Below are positions 28,916 to 38,056 of a stretch of DNA of 64,000 bases, piece after piece. The number at the start of each line of letters is the position of its first letter. Position 1 is the first letter of the stretch. The notes beneath the pieces are model-generated. The model saw only the letters and a list, made by a program, of their open reading frames with translations, ran no database searches and was not told the DNA's origin. Origin of the DNA: Pseudomonas sp. MMS21 TM103 (GTDB lineage Bacteria > Pseudomonadota > Gammaproteobacteria > Pseudomonadales > Pseudomonadaceae); assembly GCF_022132145.1 (NCBI RefSeq), contig NZ_JAJISP010000003.1:434001-498000 (forward strand). The letters run 5' to 3'. A program made the translations under genes and the position numbers.

Positions 28916-30360
28916 ACATGCCACAACTGCTATGGCTGCGCACCGATCTGCGGGTGCAGGACAACAGCGCACTGGCCGCGGCCATGGCGGCCGGGCCAAC
29001 GGTCGCGCTGTTCCTGCTCAGCCCCGCGCAATGGCAAGCCCATGACGATGCGCCGAGCAAGGTCGATTTCTGGCTGCGCAACCTGGCCGAACTGACGCGC
29101 GAACTGGCCGCACTCAACGTGCCCTTGCTGGTGCGTCAGGCCGACGACTGGAGCGCCGCACCGCGGGTAATCGCCGAGCTGTGCCAGCAGCTGCGGATTG
29201 CCGCGGTCCAGGTCAACGAGGAATATGGCGTCCACGAAAGTCGCCGCGACCAGGCGGTGGCCCAGGCCCTGGACGCGCTCGGGATCAATTTCCACAGCCA
29301 CCTCGATCAGCTATTTTTCCGGCCCGGCAGCGTGCTGACCAAGTCCGGCAGCTACTTCCAGGTCTACAGCCAATTCCGCAAGGTCTGCTACCAGCGCTTG
29401 CACAGTGCCCTGCCCGCGCTGATCAGGCGCCCGGCCGCGCAAGCGCCACTGACTATCGCCAGTGACCCCATTCCCGGCGTGGTGCCCGGCTTTAGCCAAC
29501 CCGACGCCAGCCTGCGCCTGCTCTGGCCGGCCGGCGAGGAGGAAGCCAACAGACGCCTGCTGGACTTCACCGACGAGCAGATCAGCTACTACCAGAACGA
29601 ACGCGACTTCCCGGCCAAACCCGGCACCAGCCGCTTGTCCGCCTACCTCGCCGCCGGTGTGCTGTCGCCACGCCAGTGCCTGCACGCCGCCCTGCAAGCC
29701 AATCAGGGCGAGTTCGACAGCGGCAACAGCGGCATCGTCACCTGGATCAACGAACTGCTCTGGCGCGAGTTCTATAAACACATCCTGGTCGGCTACCCGC
29801 GCGTCTCCATGCATCGCGCCTTTCGTCCGGAAACCGATGCACTGGCCTGGCGCCAGGCGCCGAACGAACTGGCCGCCTGGCAACAAGGGCGTACCGGCTT
29901 TCCGATCATCGATGCGGCGATGCGCCAACTGCTCGCCTGCGGCTGGATGCATAACCGCCTGCGTATGATCGTGGCGATGTTCCTGACCAAGAACCTGCTG
30001 ATCGACTGGCGCGAAGGCGAGCGCTTCTTCATGCGCCACCTGATCGACGGCGACCTGGCGGCCAACAATGGCGGCTGGCAGTGGAGTTCGTCGACCGGTA
30101 CCGACTCCACCCCCTACTTCCGCCTCTTCAACCCACTCAGCCAATCGCAGCGATTCGACCCGGACGGCAGCTTTATCCGCCACTGGCTGCCGGAATTGGC
30201 CGGTTTGAATAACAAGGACATCCACAATCCAGCGACCATGGGCGGCTTGTTCGGTGTGGCGGATTACCCGCGGCCGATGGTCGACCTCGCCAGCAGCCGC
30301 TCCCGCGCCCTGGCAGCCTTCAGGCGCCTGCCGCACCTGGCAAAGGAGACACCGGTATGA
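28912..30360 (+). CDS. phrB: Deoxyribodipyrimidine photolyase (CPD class I)
   Basis: The 482-residue enzyme splits cyclobutane pyrimidine dimers with blue or near-UV light. The N-terminal antenna domain starts L-L-W-L-R-T-D-L-R and the FAD domain carries G-T-S-R-L-S-A-Y-L-A-A-G, W-R-E-F-Y and N-G-G-W-Q-W-S-S-S-T-G-T-D, close to E. coli PhrB. Length is typical. The ATG at 28912 overlaps the stop of the MerR gene (ATGA). Its place after a LitR-like gene and light operators fits light induction. Confidence 0.95.
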   Translation: MNMPQLLWLRTDLRVQDNSALAAAMAAGPTVALFLLSPAQWQAHDDAPSKVDFWLRNLAELTRELAALNVPLLVRQADDWSAAPRVIAELCQQLRIAAVQVNEEYGVHESRRDQAVAQALDALGINFHSHLDQLFFRPGSVLTKSGSYFQVYSQFRKVCYQRLHSALPALIRRPAAQAPLTIASDPIPGVVPGFSQPDASLRLLWPAGEEEANRRLLDFTDEQISYYQNERDFPAKPGTSRLSAYLAAGVLSPRQCLHAALQANQGEFDSGNSGIVTWINELLWREFYKHILVGYPRVSMHRAFRPETDALAWRQAPNELAAWQQGRTGFPIIDAAMRQLLACGWMHNRLRMIVAMFLTKNLLIDWREGERFFMRHLIDGDLAANNGGWQWSSSTGTDSTPYFRLFNPLSQSQRFDPDGSFIRHWLPELAGLNNKDIHNPATMGGLFGVADYPRPMVDLASSRSRALAAFRRLPHLAKETPV

Positions 30361-30779
30361 GCGACTTCCTGCGCCAGTTCGCCCAGGTCTTCGAGACCCT
30401 GAACAAGGACAACCTCGAGCGCCTCGGCGAGTTGTACAGCGACGATGTGCTGTTCCGCGACCCCCTGCATGAGGTGCGCGGGCTGGCCGACATGCAGCGC
30501 TATTTCGCCGAGATGTACGCCAACGTCAGCGAACTGCGCTTCGACTTCTATGGCTTCGATCAGGTGCGTCCGGGCGAAGGCTACCTGCGCTGGACCATGA
30601 GCTACCGCCACCCGCGCCTAGCCGCCGGCCAACTGATCCGCGTGGAAGGCTGCTCGCACCTGCTGTGGACCGACAAGGTCCATCAGCACCGCGATTTCTT
30701 CGATGCCGGCAGCCTGCTCTACGAGCACCTGCCACTACTTGGCCAGGCCATCCGCTGGCTGAAGAGGCGACTGGCATGA
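30357..30779 (+). CDS. NTF2-like (SnoaL-type) protein
   Basis: The 140-residue protein has the cone-shaped NTF2-like fold pattern: an N-terminal helix with L-Y-S-D-D-V-L-F-R-D-P, then G-L-A-D-M-Q-R-Y-F and strands ending in H-R-D-F-F-D-A. The H-R-D-F/Y-x-D ending is common in members beside cyclopropane-synthase-like clusters. It may be a small enzyme or ligand carrier for lipid intermediates. ATGA overlaps bind it to phrB and to the SDR gene. Confidence 0.82.
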   Translation: MSDFLRQFAQVFETLNKDNLERLGELYSDDVLFRDPLHEVRGLADMQRYFAEMYANVSELRFDFYGFDQVRPGEGYLRWTMSYRHPRLAAGQLIRVEGCSHLLWTDKVHQHRDFFDAGSLLYEHLPLLGQAIRWLKRRLA

Positions 30780-31534
30780 GGCACATCTGGCTCACCGGCG
30801 CCAGCAGCGGCATCGGCGCGGCACTGGCCGAACTGCTGCTGCAACGCGGCCATCGCTTGGCACTCAGTGCGCGCACCAGCGAACCCCTGAACGCCCTGGC
30901 CGAGCGCTACCCAGAACAGGTCCTGGTCGCCGCCGGCGATCTCAGCGATGCCGCCCAGGTACGGGCGATTGGCGAACGCATCGCACAGGCATGGGGGGCG
31001 CTGGACACCGTGATCCTGAATGCCGGCACCTGCGAATACGTCGACGTACAGCGCTTCGAGGCCGCCATGATCGAACGGGTGGTGCGGGCCAATCTGTTCT
31101 CTGCCAGCTACTGCATCGAAGCGGCGCTGCCACTGCTACGCCTGGGACATGCACCACACCTGGTCGGGGTTGGCAGTTCGGTGACCTACCTGCCGCTGCC
31201 GCGCGCCGAGGCCTACGGCGCCTCGAAGGCGGGCATGCGCTACCTGCTGGAGGCGCTGCGCATCGACCTGGCGGCCGAGGGCATCGCCGTCACCGTGGTA
31301 AGCCCTGGCTTCGTCGACACGCCGCTGACGCAGAAAAATGACTTTGCCATGCCGATGCGCTGGCCGGTGGACAAGGCCGTCCGCCATATCGCCGATCGAC
31401 TGGATAAGCAGCCCTACGAGATCGCGTTTCCCGGACCATTCATAGCCATCCTTCTGCTCCTGGCTCACCTCCCCAAACGCCTGCAAGTGGCCATCGGCAA
31501 GCGCATGGCGCGTACTTCCAAGGACAGCGTATGA
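30776..31534 (+). CDS. Short-chain dehydrogenase/reductase
   Basis: The 252-residue SDR has T-G-A-S-S-G-I-G at residues 7-14, N-A-G near 85, a Ser in V-G-S-S-V-T and Y-G-A-S-K for the catalytic Tyr and Lys, then V-S-P-G-F-V-D-T-P. It is a complete classical SDR, probably NADP-dependent. Substrate unknown; in this operon it may reduce or oxidise a fatty-acyl or aldehyde intermediate. Both ends overlap neighbours by four bases. Confidence 0.88.
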   Translation: MRHIWLTGASSGIGAALAELLLQRGHRLALSARTSEPLNALAERYPEQVLVAAGDLSDAAQVRAIGERIAQAWGALDTVILNAGTCEYVDVQRFEAAMIERVVRANLFSASYCIEAALPLLRLGHAPHLVGVGSSVTYLPLPRAEAYGASKAGMRYLLEALRIDLAAEGIAVTVVSPGFVDTPLTQKNDFAMPMRWPVDKAVRHIADRLDKQPYEIAFPGPFIAILLLLAHLPKRLQVAIGKRMARTSKDSV

Positions 31535-32778
31535 AAATCGCCATTATCGGCAGTGGTATCGCCGGCTTGACCAGCGCCTACCTGCTCAATCGACACCATG
31601 AAATCACCGTGTTCGAGGCTGGCGACTGGGTGGGCGGCCATACCCATACGGTGAACGTCACTGTCGATGGCAAAAGCTATGCGGTGGACACTGGCTTTAT
31701 TGTGTTCAACGACTGGACCTACCCGAACTTCATTCGCCTGCTCGACCAGCTCGGGATTGGCTTCAAGCCCACCGAAATGAGCTTCTCGGTAACTGATCCA
31801 CTCAGCGGCGTGGAGTACAACGGCAATAACCTCAACAGCCTGTTCGCCCAGCGCAGCAACCTGCTGTCGCCAAAGTTCATCGGCATGGTGCGCGACATCC
31901 TGCGCTTCAACCGCGAGGCGCTGGACGATCTGCAGCACAACCGCATCGATGCCGCCACCACCCTGGGTGACTACCTCAAGCAACGCGGCTATGGCGAACG
32001 CTTCACCCAGCACTACATAGTGCCGATGGGGGCAGCGATCTGGTCGATGTCGCTGACCGACATGCTCGATTTCCCCCTGCAATTCTTCGTGCGCTTCTTC
32101 AAGAACCATGGCCTGTTGTCGGTTAGCAACCGCCCGCAGTGGTGCGTGGTCGAAGGCGGTTCGAGCAGTTATGTGGCGCCATTGAGCGCGCCGTTCCAGC
32201 AGCATATTCGCCTGAACTGCCCGGTGCAGCGGGTCGAGCGCGATGAGGCAGGCGTGACCCTGCACAGCACTGCCGGCAGCGAACGCTTCGACAAGGTGGT
32301 GTTCGCCTGCCACAGCGACCAGGCCCTCAAGCTGCTTGCCCACCCCTCGCAGGCTGAGCAGGAGATTCTCGGTGCCCTGCCCTATGCCGACAACGATGTG
32401 GTGCTGCACAGCGACACTCGCCTGCTGCCCAAGCGCCCCCTGGCCTGGGCCAGCTGGAACTATCGCCTGGGTGGGCCGAGCAACCAGCCGGCGGCGGTGA
32501 CTTACAATATGAACATCCTCCAGGGCATTCAGAGCGACACCACCTTCTGCGTCAGCCTGAATCAGACGGCGCTGATCGACCCGACCAAGATCCTCGCGCG
32601 CTACCGCTACGCCCACCCGCAATACAGCCTGGCCGGCATGGCCGCGCAGGCGCGCTGGGAAGAATTGCTCGGCGCCCAGCACAGTTATTTCTGCGGCGCC
32701 TACTGGGCCAACGGCTTCCATGAAGACGGCGTGGTCAGCGCCCTGCGTGTGGCGCACGCCTTCGGCGAGGTGCTGTGA
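31531..32778 (+). CDS. FAD-dependent amine-oxidase-like flavoprotein
   Basis: The 415-residue protein has the FAD motif G-S-G-I-A-G-L-T at residues 7-14, E-A-G-D-W-V-G-G-H-T-H-T and Y-A-V-D-T-G-F-I-V-F. A C-terminal Y-F-C-G-A-Y-W-A-N-G-F-H-E-D-G closes the FAD site. Such flavoproteins always accompany DUF1365 and cyclopropane-synthase genes in this type of cluster. In the furan fatty-acid pathway of Rhodobacter a flavoprotein desaturates the acyl chain before methylation, and this is the best candidate for that role here, by context. Confidence 0.87.
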   Translation: MKIAIIGSGIAGLTSAYLLNRHHEITVFEAGDWVGGHTHTVNVTVDGKSYAVDTGFIVFNDWTYPNFIRLLDQLGIGFKPTEMSFSVTDPLSGVEYNGNNLNSLFAQRSNLLSPKFIGMVRDILRFNREALDDLQHNRIDAATTLGDYLKQRGYGERFTQHYIVPMGAAIWSMSLTDMLDFPLQFFVRFFKNHGLLSVSNRPQWCVVEGGSSSYVAPLSAPFQQHIRLNCPVQRVERDEAGVTLHSTAGSERFDKVVFACHSDQALKLLAHPSQAEQEILGALPYADNDVVLHSDTRLLPKRPLAWASWNYRLGGPSNQPAAVTYNMNILQGIQSDTTFCVSLNQTALIDPTKILARYRYAHPQYSLAGMAAQARWEELLGAQHSYFCGAYWANGFHEDGVVSALRVAHAFGEVL

Positions 32779-33590
32779 TGAACAGCGCCCTGTACAGCGG
32801 CTGGGTGCAGCACCGGCGCTTCGCCCCCAAGACGCACGCCTTCCGCTACCGCATGGGCCTGCTCTACCTGGATCTGGACGAGCAGCAGCAACTGTTCGAC
32901 CTCTCGCCCCTGGCCGGCAATGGCCGCTGGGCGCCGTTCGCCTTTCGCGAGACGGACTACCTGCCGCAATTCACCCGCGCCGGGGTCAGCCTGAGCGATG
33001 CCGTGCGCCAGCGGGTCGGCGCCGCCCTGGGCCATACGCCGCAAGGCTCGATCTGCCTGCTGACCCAACCGCGCAGTTGGGGCCTGGCCTTCAATCCGGC
33101 GAGCTTCTTCTACTGCCATGACACCAACGGCCGCCTGGCCGCGATCCTCTGCGAGGTGAGCAATACGCCCTGGCGCGAGCGCTATCACTATGTGCTGCCG
33201 GCAGACGGCCAAGGCCATCAACACTTCGCCGTGGCCAAGGCCTTTCATGTCTCGCCCTTTCTGCCGCGCGAACTGGAATACCGCATGGCCTTCAGCCCGC
33301 CGGGTAAACGCCTGGGTATCCACATGGCCGATTGGACGGCAGACGGCCAGGGCGCAACCAAGGTGTTCGACGCCAGCCTCAGCCTGCAGCGCCGTGAGCT
33401 CGACCGCGCCAGCCTGCATGCCTACCTGCGCAGTTTTCCCTGGATGACCGGCAAGACCGTCGCGGCCATCTACTGGCAAGCCCTGCGCCTGCTGTTCAAG
33501 CGCCTGCCCTTATTCAGTCATCGAGCCGCGGTAGGTGAATTCCGTGTCGCTCGCCCAGTATCGAAGGATGTGCCCCATGAAGAGCTCTAG
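32778..33590 (+). CDS. DUF1365 protein
   Basis: The 270-residue protein matches DUF1365 along its length (Y-S-G-W-V-Q-H-R-R-F at the start, then G-L-A-F-N-P-A-S-F-F-Y-C and F-H-V-S-P-F). Function is unknown, but it is nearly always found between the flavoprotein and the cyclopropane-synthase-like gene. The ATG at 32778 shares its A with the upstream TGA; a GTG three bases earlier is possible but less likely. GAGG precedes it. Confidence 0.85.
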   Translation: MNSALYSGWVQHRRFAPKTHAFRYRMGLLYLDLDEQQQLFDLSPLAGNGRWAPFAFRETDYLPQFTRAGVSLSDAVRQRVGAALGHTPQGSICLLTQPRSWGLAFNPASFFYCHDTNGRLAAILCEVSNTPWRERYHYVLPADGQGHQHFAVAKAFHVSPFLPRELEYRMAFSPPGKRLGIHMADWTADGQGATKVFDASLSLQRRELDRASLHAYLRSFPWMTGKTVAAIYWQALRLLFKRLPLFSHRAAVGEFRVARPVSKDVPHEEL

Positions 33591-34851
33591 CCTGTCATCC
33601 GCGAAAACCTCGGTGCGTGCCGGCAGCGGCATTGGCGCCAGCCTGCTGCGCCGCGCCGTACTACGCCAACTGGGTCAGCTGCGCCATGGCCACCTGCGGC
33701 TCATCGATGGCGATGATTACCTGGAGTTCGGCGATGCCGACGCCAGCCTGCGCGCCGAAATCAGAGTACTGGACGGTGCGCTCTGGGGCCTGGTTGCCGG
33801 TAATGGCTCGATCGGCGCGGGCGAGGCCTATATCCACGGCTACTGGAGTTCCCCCGATCTGACCGCGGTGATCCGCGTGTTCGTCAGCAACCTGGACCTG
33901 CTGGACGCCATGGAGCGTGGCCTGGCCCAGTTCGGCCGCCCGTTCGTGCAGGGCCTGCACTGGCTTAACCGCAATACCCGCAAGGGCTCGCGCCAGAACA
34001 TCGCCGCCCACTATGACCTCGGCAACGAGTTGTTCGAGCAGTTACTCGATCCGACCATGATGTACTCCGCCGCCATGTTCGCCAGCCCGCAAGACAGCCT
34101 GGAGCAGGCGCAGCTGAACAAGCTTGAGCGCATCTGCCAGAAACTGGCGCTCAAGCCCAGCGACCACCTGCTGGAAATCGGTACTGGCTGGGGCAGCATG
34201 GCGATCCATGCTGCCACCCATTACGGCTGCAAGGTGACCACCACCACCTTGTCGAAGGAGCAGTATGCCTACACGCAGCGACGTATCGCCGAACTCGGCC
34301 TGGGCGAGCGTATCACCCTGCTGCTGGAGGACTACCGCGACCTCAGCGGCCAATATGACAAGCTGGTGTCGATCGAGATGATCGAAGCGGTCGGCCACCG
34401 CTTCCTGCCGACCTACTTCAAGCAGTGTGCGCAGCTGCTGAAAGCTGACGGGCTGATGCTGCTGCAAGCCATCACCATCCGCGACCAGCGCTACGAGCAG
34501 GCGAAGCACAGTGTCGACTTCATCCAGCGCTACATCTTCCCCGGCGGCGCGCTGCCCTCGGTGCAGAAGATGCTCGAGATCATCACCGCCAAGACCGATA
34601 TGAACCTGCATCACATGGAAGACTTCGGCCTGCATTACGCGCGCACCCTGCACCTGTGGCACGCCAACCTGCAGCAAGCACGACACAAGCTCGAGCAACT
34701 CGGCTATGACGAACATTTCTATCGGCTCTGGGAGTTCTACCTGTGCTATTGCGAGGGCGGCTTCATCGAGCGCACCATCGGCACCGCGCAATTGCTGCTG
34801 GCCAAGCCGGCGGCGCAACCGCAACCCCTGCTAGGAAAATTCGATGCCTAA
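33577..34851 (+). CDS. Cyclopropane/furan fatty-acid-type SAM methyltransferase
   Basis: The 424-residue enzyme belongs to the CFA synthase family: an N-terminal lipid-binding domain, then a SAM-binding domain with L-E-I-G-T-G-W-G-S near residue 190. F-I-Q-R-Y-I-F-P-G-G and E-M-I-E-A-V-G mark the active site. In P. putida a light-induced member of this family (ufaM) makes furan fatty acids, and the neighbours here are those expected of that cluster, so a UfaM-type acyl methylase is likely. Plain cyclopropane synthase is the alternative. I choose the ATG at 33577 (GAAGGA upstream), overlapping DUF1365 by 14 bases. Confidence 0.85.
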   Translation: MKSSSLSSAKTSVRAGSGIGASLLRRAVLRQLGQLRHGHLRLIDGDDYLEFGDADASLRAEIRVLDGALWGLVAGNGSIGAGEAYIHGYWSSPDLTAVIRVFVSNLDLLDAMERGLAQFGRPFVQGLHWLNRNTRKGSRQNIAAHYDLGNELFEQLLDPTMMYSAAMFASPQDSLEQAQLNKLERICQKLALKPSDHLLEIGTGWGSMAIHAATHYGCKVTTTTLSKEQYAYTQRRIAELGLGERITLLLEDYRDLSGQYDKLVSIEMIEAVGHRFLPTYFKQCAQLLKADGLMLLQAITIRDQRYEQAKHSVDFIQRYIFPGGALPSVQKMLEIITAKTDMNLHHMEDFGLHYARTLHLWHANLQQARHKLEQLGYDEHFYRLWEFYLCYCEGGFIERTIGTAQLLLAKPAAQPQPLLGKFDA

Positions 34852-35371
34852 ACTGATCGCCAACGCCCTCCTCTTCCAGCTCGGCTGGTTCGCCTGCGTA
34901 TTCGGCGGCGACGGCCCGTGGCTGCTGCTAGTCGGGCTGGCATTGGCGGTGCATCTGCTCTGGGTCAGCAGCTGGGCCGCCGAGGGCAAGCTGCTGATCA
35001 GCGTCTTTCTCGCCGGCAGCGCCCTGGACAGCTTCTTGCTCAACCTCGGGGTGTTCGACTTCGGCGAGCCGCGCAGCCTGATTCCACTCTGGCTAGCCCT
35101 GCTCTGGCTATTGCTGGCGACCACACTCAACCAGTGCCTGGCCTGGACCGCCCGGCCCTGGTGGCGTGCCAGCCTGCTCGGAGCCTGTGCCGGACCGCTG
35201 TCCTACTATGCCGGCGCGCAGATCGCAGGAGTCGGCCTGCCGTACGGCACCTGGCAAACCCTGCTGTTGCTCGCCCTGATCTGGGCCCTGGTGCTGCCCG
35301 TGCTGCATGGCTTCGCCAAACTCTACCGCAGCCAATACGAGCAAAGCCTGCGCACGCGCCAATCGACCTAG
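34844..35371 (+). CDS. DUF2878 membrane protein
   Basis: The 175-residue product has about five hydrophobic segments and matches DUF2878 (L-F-Q-L-G-W-F-A-C-V-F-G-G early, then S-F-L-L-N-L-G-V-F-D-F). Function unknown. It overlaps the methyltransferase gene by eight bases and ends the tightly packed operon, so it may help handle the modified lipid in the membrane. Confidence 0.8.
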   Translation: MPKLIANALLFQLGWFACVFGGDGPWLLLVGLALAVHLLWVSSWAAEGKLLISVFLAGSALDSFLLNLGVFDFGEPRSLIPLWLALLWLLLATTLNQCLAWTARPWWRASLLGACAGPLSYYAGAQIAGVGLPYGTWQTLLLLALIWALVLPVLHGFAKLYRSQYEQSLRTRQST

Positions 35372-35473
35372 GATGAAAGCCCGCCGCAACCAGGCAAGAG
35401 CCGCCTGGCTCATCCCCGGTAAGCAAAAGCGCCATTCACCCTACGTCGACAGCCGAACAACCGGGAGGCAGAC

Positions 35474-35809
35474 ATGGCGTACACTGCCGTCATGACCGAC
35501 AGCCGCCAGATCCCACTCACACAGTTGCCCAACGAAGTCGCCGTCAGTTGCTCCAACTGCGCAGCATGCTGCTGCCAGCTGGAAGTCATGCTGATCACCG
35601 ACACCGGCGTGCCGCCACGCTTTATCGCCGCCGACGACTGGGGCGGCGAAGTCATGCATCGGCTGGATGACGGTTGGTGTGCGGCGCTGGATCGCGACAC
35701 CATGCGCTGCACCATCTACGAGGTGCGCCCGCTGATCTGCCGCGAATTCGAGACCGCCTCACCCGAGTGCCTAGACGAGCGCCGCGGCATGACCAGCATC
35801 TATCGCTGA
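35474..35809 (+). CDS. YkgJ-family cysteine cluster protein
   Basis: The 111-residue protein shows a Cys pattern C-x2-C-x3-C-C near residues 26-33 and later Cys in M-R-C-T-I-Y and L-I-C-R-E-F, as in the YkgJ (CxxCxxCC) zinc/iron-chelating family. The ATG at 35474 has GGAGG five bases upstream, preferred over the ATG at 35492. It is 102 bases behind the light operon and may be read from it or from its own promoter. Function unknown. Confidence 0.82.
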   Translation: MAYTAVMTDSRQIPLTQLPNEVAVSCSNCAACCCQLEVMLITDTGVPPRFIAADDWGGEVMHRLDDGWCAALDRDTMRCTIYEVRPLICREFETASPECLDERRGMTSIYR

Positions 35810-35831
35810 TAGTGGACTTATTGCAGACGCA

Positions 35832-35859
35832 AAAAAATCGGCCCCCGGGCCGATTTTTT
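35832..35859. terminator. Bidirectional terminator between ykgJ-type gene and pagL
   Basis: AAAAAATCGGCCC and GGGCCGATTTTTT form a 13-bp stem around a two-base loop. A- and T-tracts on both sides suit convergent transcripts. Confidence 0.88.
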
Positions 35860-35871
35860 GTTTGCCGCGCC

Positions 35872-36387
35872 CTAGAAACTCAACCGGTAATGCAGGGTGT
35901 AGGCCTCGATGCCATTGTTCGGCTCCTTCAGCCCGGCATTGGAGTAGTGCAGCACGCGCAGGCCGACTTCCTGAGCGGCAAAGCGCAGGCCCAAGCCGAG
36001 GCGATCCTCGAACTGGAAGGACGAGCCCAGGTTGCTGCCTTCCAGCTCGGTGTGGGAGAAGAAGGCCACGCCGACGCCAGCCTCGATATAAGGCCGCACG
36101 TTGACCCCGCTGAATTCATAGACGAACACCGGACTGAACGACAGGCTATGGTTGGCGGCCGTCTTGTCGCCTTCCCAGTAGGTATAACCGGCATCCCAGT
36201 AGCCACCCAGGTGGCCGGTAGCGCTGTCCATCCAGCGGTGGTTGAAGTCGAACTGAGCACCGACCCGGTAAATCATGGTCGACTCATCGGTGCTGCCCAC
36301 TGCGAAAGTCACATCGGCCGCATGCGCGGCGCTAACCAAGCCTAGAGTCAAGACCGCCAGCGCAGCGGCAGAAAACAGCTTGTTCAT
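35872..36387 (-). CDS. pagL: Lipid A 3-O-deacylase PagL
   Basis: The 171-residue precursor has a signal peptide (about 1-23, ending A-H-A-A-D) and a mature eight-stranded outer-membrane barrel. The catalytic dyad H-x-S is visible as H147 and S149 in L-H-Y-S-N-A-G. The chain ends with aromatic Phe, as outer-membrane barrels do. It removes the 3-position acyl chain of lipid A and lowers endotoxicity. The ATG at 36387 has an AAGGAT site; the longer frame is rejected. Confidence 0.9.
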   Translation of the reverse strand: MNKLFSAAALAVLTLGLVSAAHAADVTFAVGSTDESTMIYRVGAQFDFNHRWMDSATGHLGGYWDAGYTYWEGDKTAANHSLSFSPVFVYEFSGVNVRPYIEAGVGVAFFSHTELEGSNLGSSFQFEDRLGLGLRFAAQEVGLRVLHYSNAGLKEPNNGIEAYTLHYRLSF

Positions 36388-36501
36388 GGGAGTATCCTTT
36401 TTCACCCGGTGGAGGAAGTTCCACCCTTCGCTGCTGGGAGTATAGAAATGTTTGCTCTTAGCGAAAGGCTGGTAATCCATAAAGGTGCCGTCCTGGCACA
36501 C

Positions 36502-37290
36502 TCACAGCGCCCTCACCTGCGCCATCTCGCCCCATAACCCGGGCAATACCGCCTGCATGCGCAGCGGCTCGGCACTCGACCAGAAGCGCGCAACCTGCGC
36601 TGGCCCACAAGCCAACTGCTCGCGTTCGGCGAGCATGCGCTGCAGGTGCCGCGCCACAGCCGCACCGGTGTCGATCAGGCTGACCGACTCGGGCAGCAAC
36701 TCGCGCAGCAATGGCTTGATAAAGGGGTAATGGGTACAGCCGAGGATCAGCGTGTCGCAGCCCTCGGCCAGCAGTGGCTGCACCCAGCCGCGCAGCATGG
36801 CGCGGGTCTGCGCGCCATCCAGCTCACCGGCTTCGATACACTCGACCAGGCCTGGACAAGGCTGGGTAATCACCCGCACATCGCTGGCGAAGCGGTCGAG
36901 CAAGGCGGCGAATTTGGCACTTTTCAGGGTACCGGTGGTGGCCAGTACACCCACCACCCCCGAGCGGGTCGCGGCGGCGGCCGGCTTGACCGCGGGCTCC
37001 ATGCCGACGATCGGCAACTGCGGGTACAGCTCGCGCAATTCGGCAATTCCGGCTGCGGTTGCGGTGTTGCAGGCCAGCACCAGCGCCTTGGCGCCTTGGT
37101 TGAGGAGAAACTCGGCCAGCAGCCGGCAGCGCTCGCGGATGAATTCCGGGCTTTTGTCGCCATAAGGCACATGGCCGCTGTCGGCCACATACAGCAGCGA
37201 CTCCCTGGGCAGCAGTTGACGAATCTCGCGTAGCACCGACAAACCGCCGACGCCGGAATCGAATACGCCGATTGGCGCGTTATTACTCAC
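36502..37290 (-). CDS. murI: Glutamate racemase
   Basis: The 262-residue enzyme makes D-glutamate for peptidoglycan. It shows G-V-F-D-S-G-V-G-G near the start, the catalytic Cys in A-C-N-T-A-T-A (about residue 74) and the second in G-C-T-H-Y-P (about 186). The start is taken as the GTG at 37290, which lies inside the end of moeB (8-base overlap); the frame upstream has no homology. Confidence 0.92.
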   Translation of the reverse strand: MSNNAPIGVFDSGVGGLSVLREIRQLLPRESLLYVADSGHVPYGDKSPEFIRERCRLLAEFLLNQGAKALVLACNTATAAGIAELRELYPQLPIVGMEPAVKPAAAATRSGVVGVLATTGTLKSAKFAALLDRFASDVRVITQPCPGLVECIEAGELDGAQTRAMLRGWVQPLLAEGCDTLILGCTHYPFIKPLLRELLPESVSLIDTGAAVARHLQRMLAEREQLACGPAQVARFWSSAEPLRMQAVLPGLWGEMAQVRAL

Positions 37291-38056
37291 TGCCAGCCCC
37301 GCCGCAGACGCTGCAGGCCGGATCACGCTTGACCCGCAGTTCACGAAAACGCGAGCCCAGCGCATCGATCAGGAGCAAGCGGCCGACCAGCGGCTCACCG
37401 AACTGCGCCAGCAGTTTCAGGGCTTCCAGGGCCTGCAAGCTGCCGACCAAGCCCACCAGCGGACCGACCACGCCGGCCTCGCTGCAGGTCAGTTCGGCTT
37501 CGCTGCCGTGGCCGTACAGGCAGTGATAACAGGGACTGTCGGCACGCCGGGGGTCGAACACCGAGAGCTGCCCTTCCAGACGAATCGCCGCGCCACTGAC
37601 CAGTGGCACCTTGGCCGCCACACAGGCGGCGTTGACCGCCAGGCGGGTGGCGAAGTTGTCCGAACAGTCCAGCACCAGATCCACCGCGCCGACCGCCGCC
37701 GCCAGCGAGTCGCCGTCCAGCGCCTGTCGATGGCTGTGCAGGCGCAGCTGCGGATTGATCGCCAGCAGGCGCCGCGAGGCCGAGTCGACCTTGCTCTGGC
37801 CGACACTCTGGCTGTCATGGACGATCTGCCGCTGCAGGTTGCTCAGGTCGACCGTGTCGAAATCCGCCAGGTGCAATTCGCCAACCCCGGCTGCGGCCAG
37901 GTACAGCGCCACCGGCGAGCCCAGCCCACCCAGGCCGACGATCAACGCGCGGCTGTGCTTGAGGCGCAACTGGCCGTCGATATCGATCTGTTGCACCAGG
38001 ATCTGCCGGCTGTAGCGCAGCAGTTCGTCATCGTTCAGCATGTTCTGCTCACTCAT
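37283..38056 (-). CDS. moeB: Molybdopterin-synthase adenylyltransferase
   Basis: The 257-residue E1-like enzyme adenylates the C terminus of MoaD for molybdopterin synthesis. It has the ATP motif G-L-G-G-L-G-S-P near residue 38, an R-x6-Y pattern at the start, D-C-S-D-N-F-A-T-R and two C-x2-C zinc pairs (C-Y-H-C and C-S-V-C). The ATG at 38056 overlaps prmC by eight bases. Start upstream at 38134 is rejected. Confidence 0.9.
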   Translation of the reverse strand: MSEQNMLNDDELLRYSRQILVQQIDIDGQLRLKHSRALIVGLGGLGSPVALYLAAAGVGELHLADFDTVDLSNLQRQIVHDSQSVGQSKVDSASRRLLAINPQLRLHSHRQALDGDSLAAAVGAVDLVLDCSDNFATRLAVNAACVAAKVPLVSGAAIRLEGQLSVFDPRRADSPCYHCLYGHGSEAELTCSEAGVVGPLVGLVGSLQALEALKLLAQFGEPLVGRLLLIDALGSRFRELRVKRDPACSVCGGAGSE

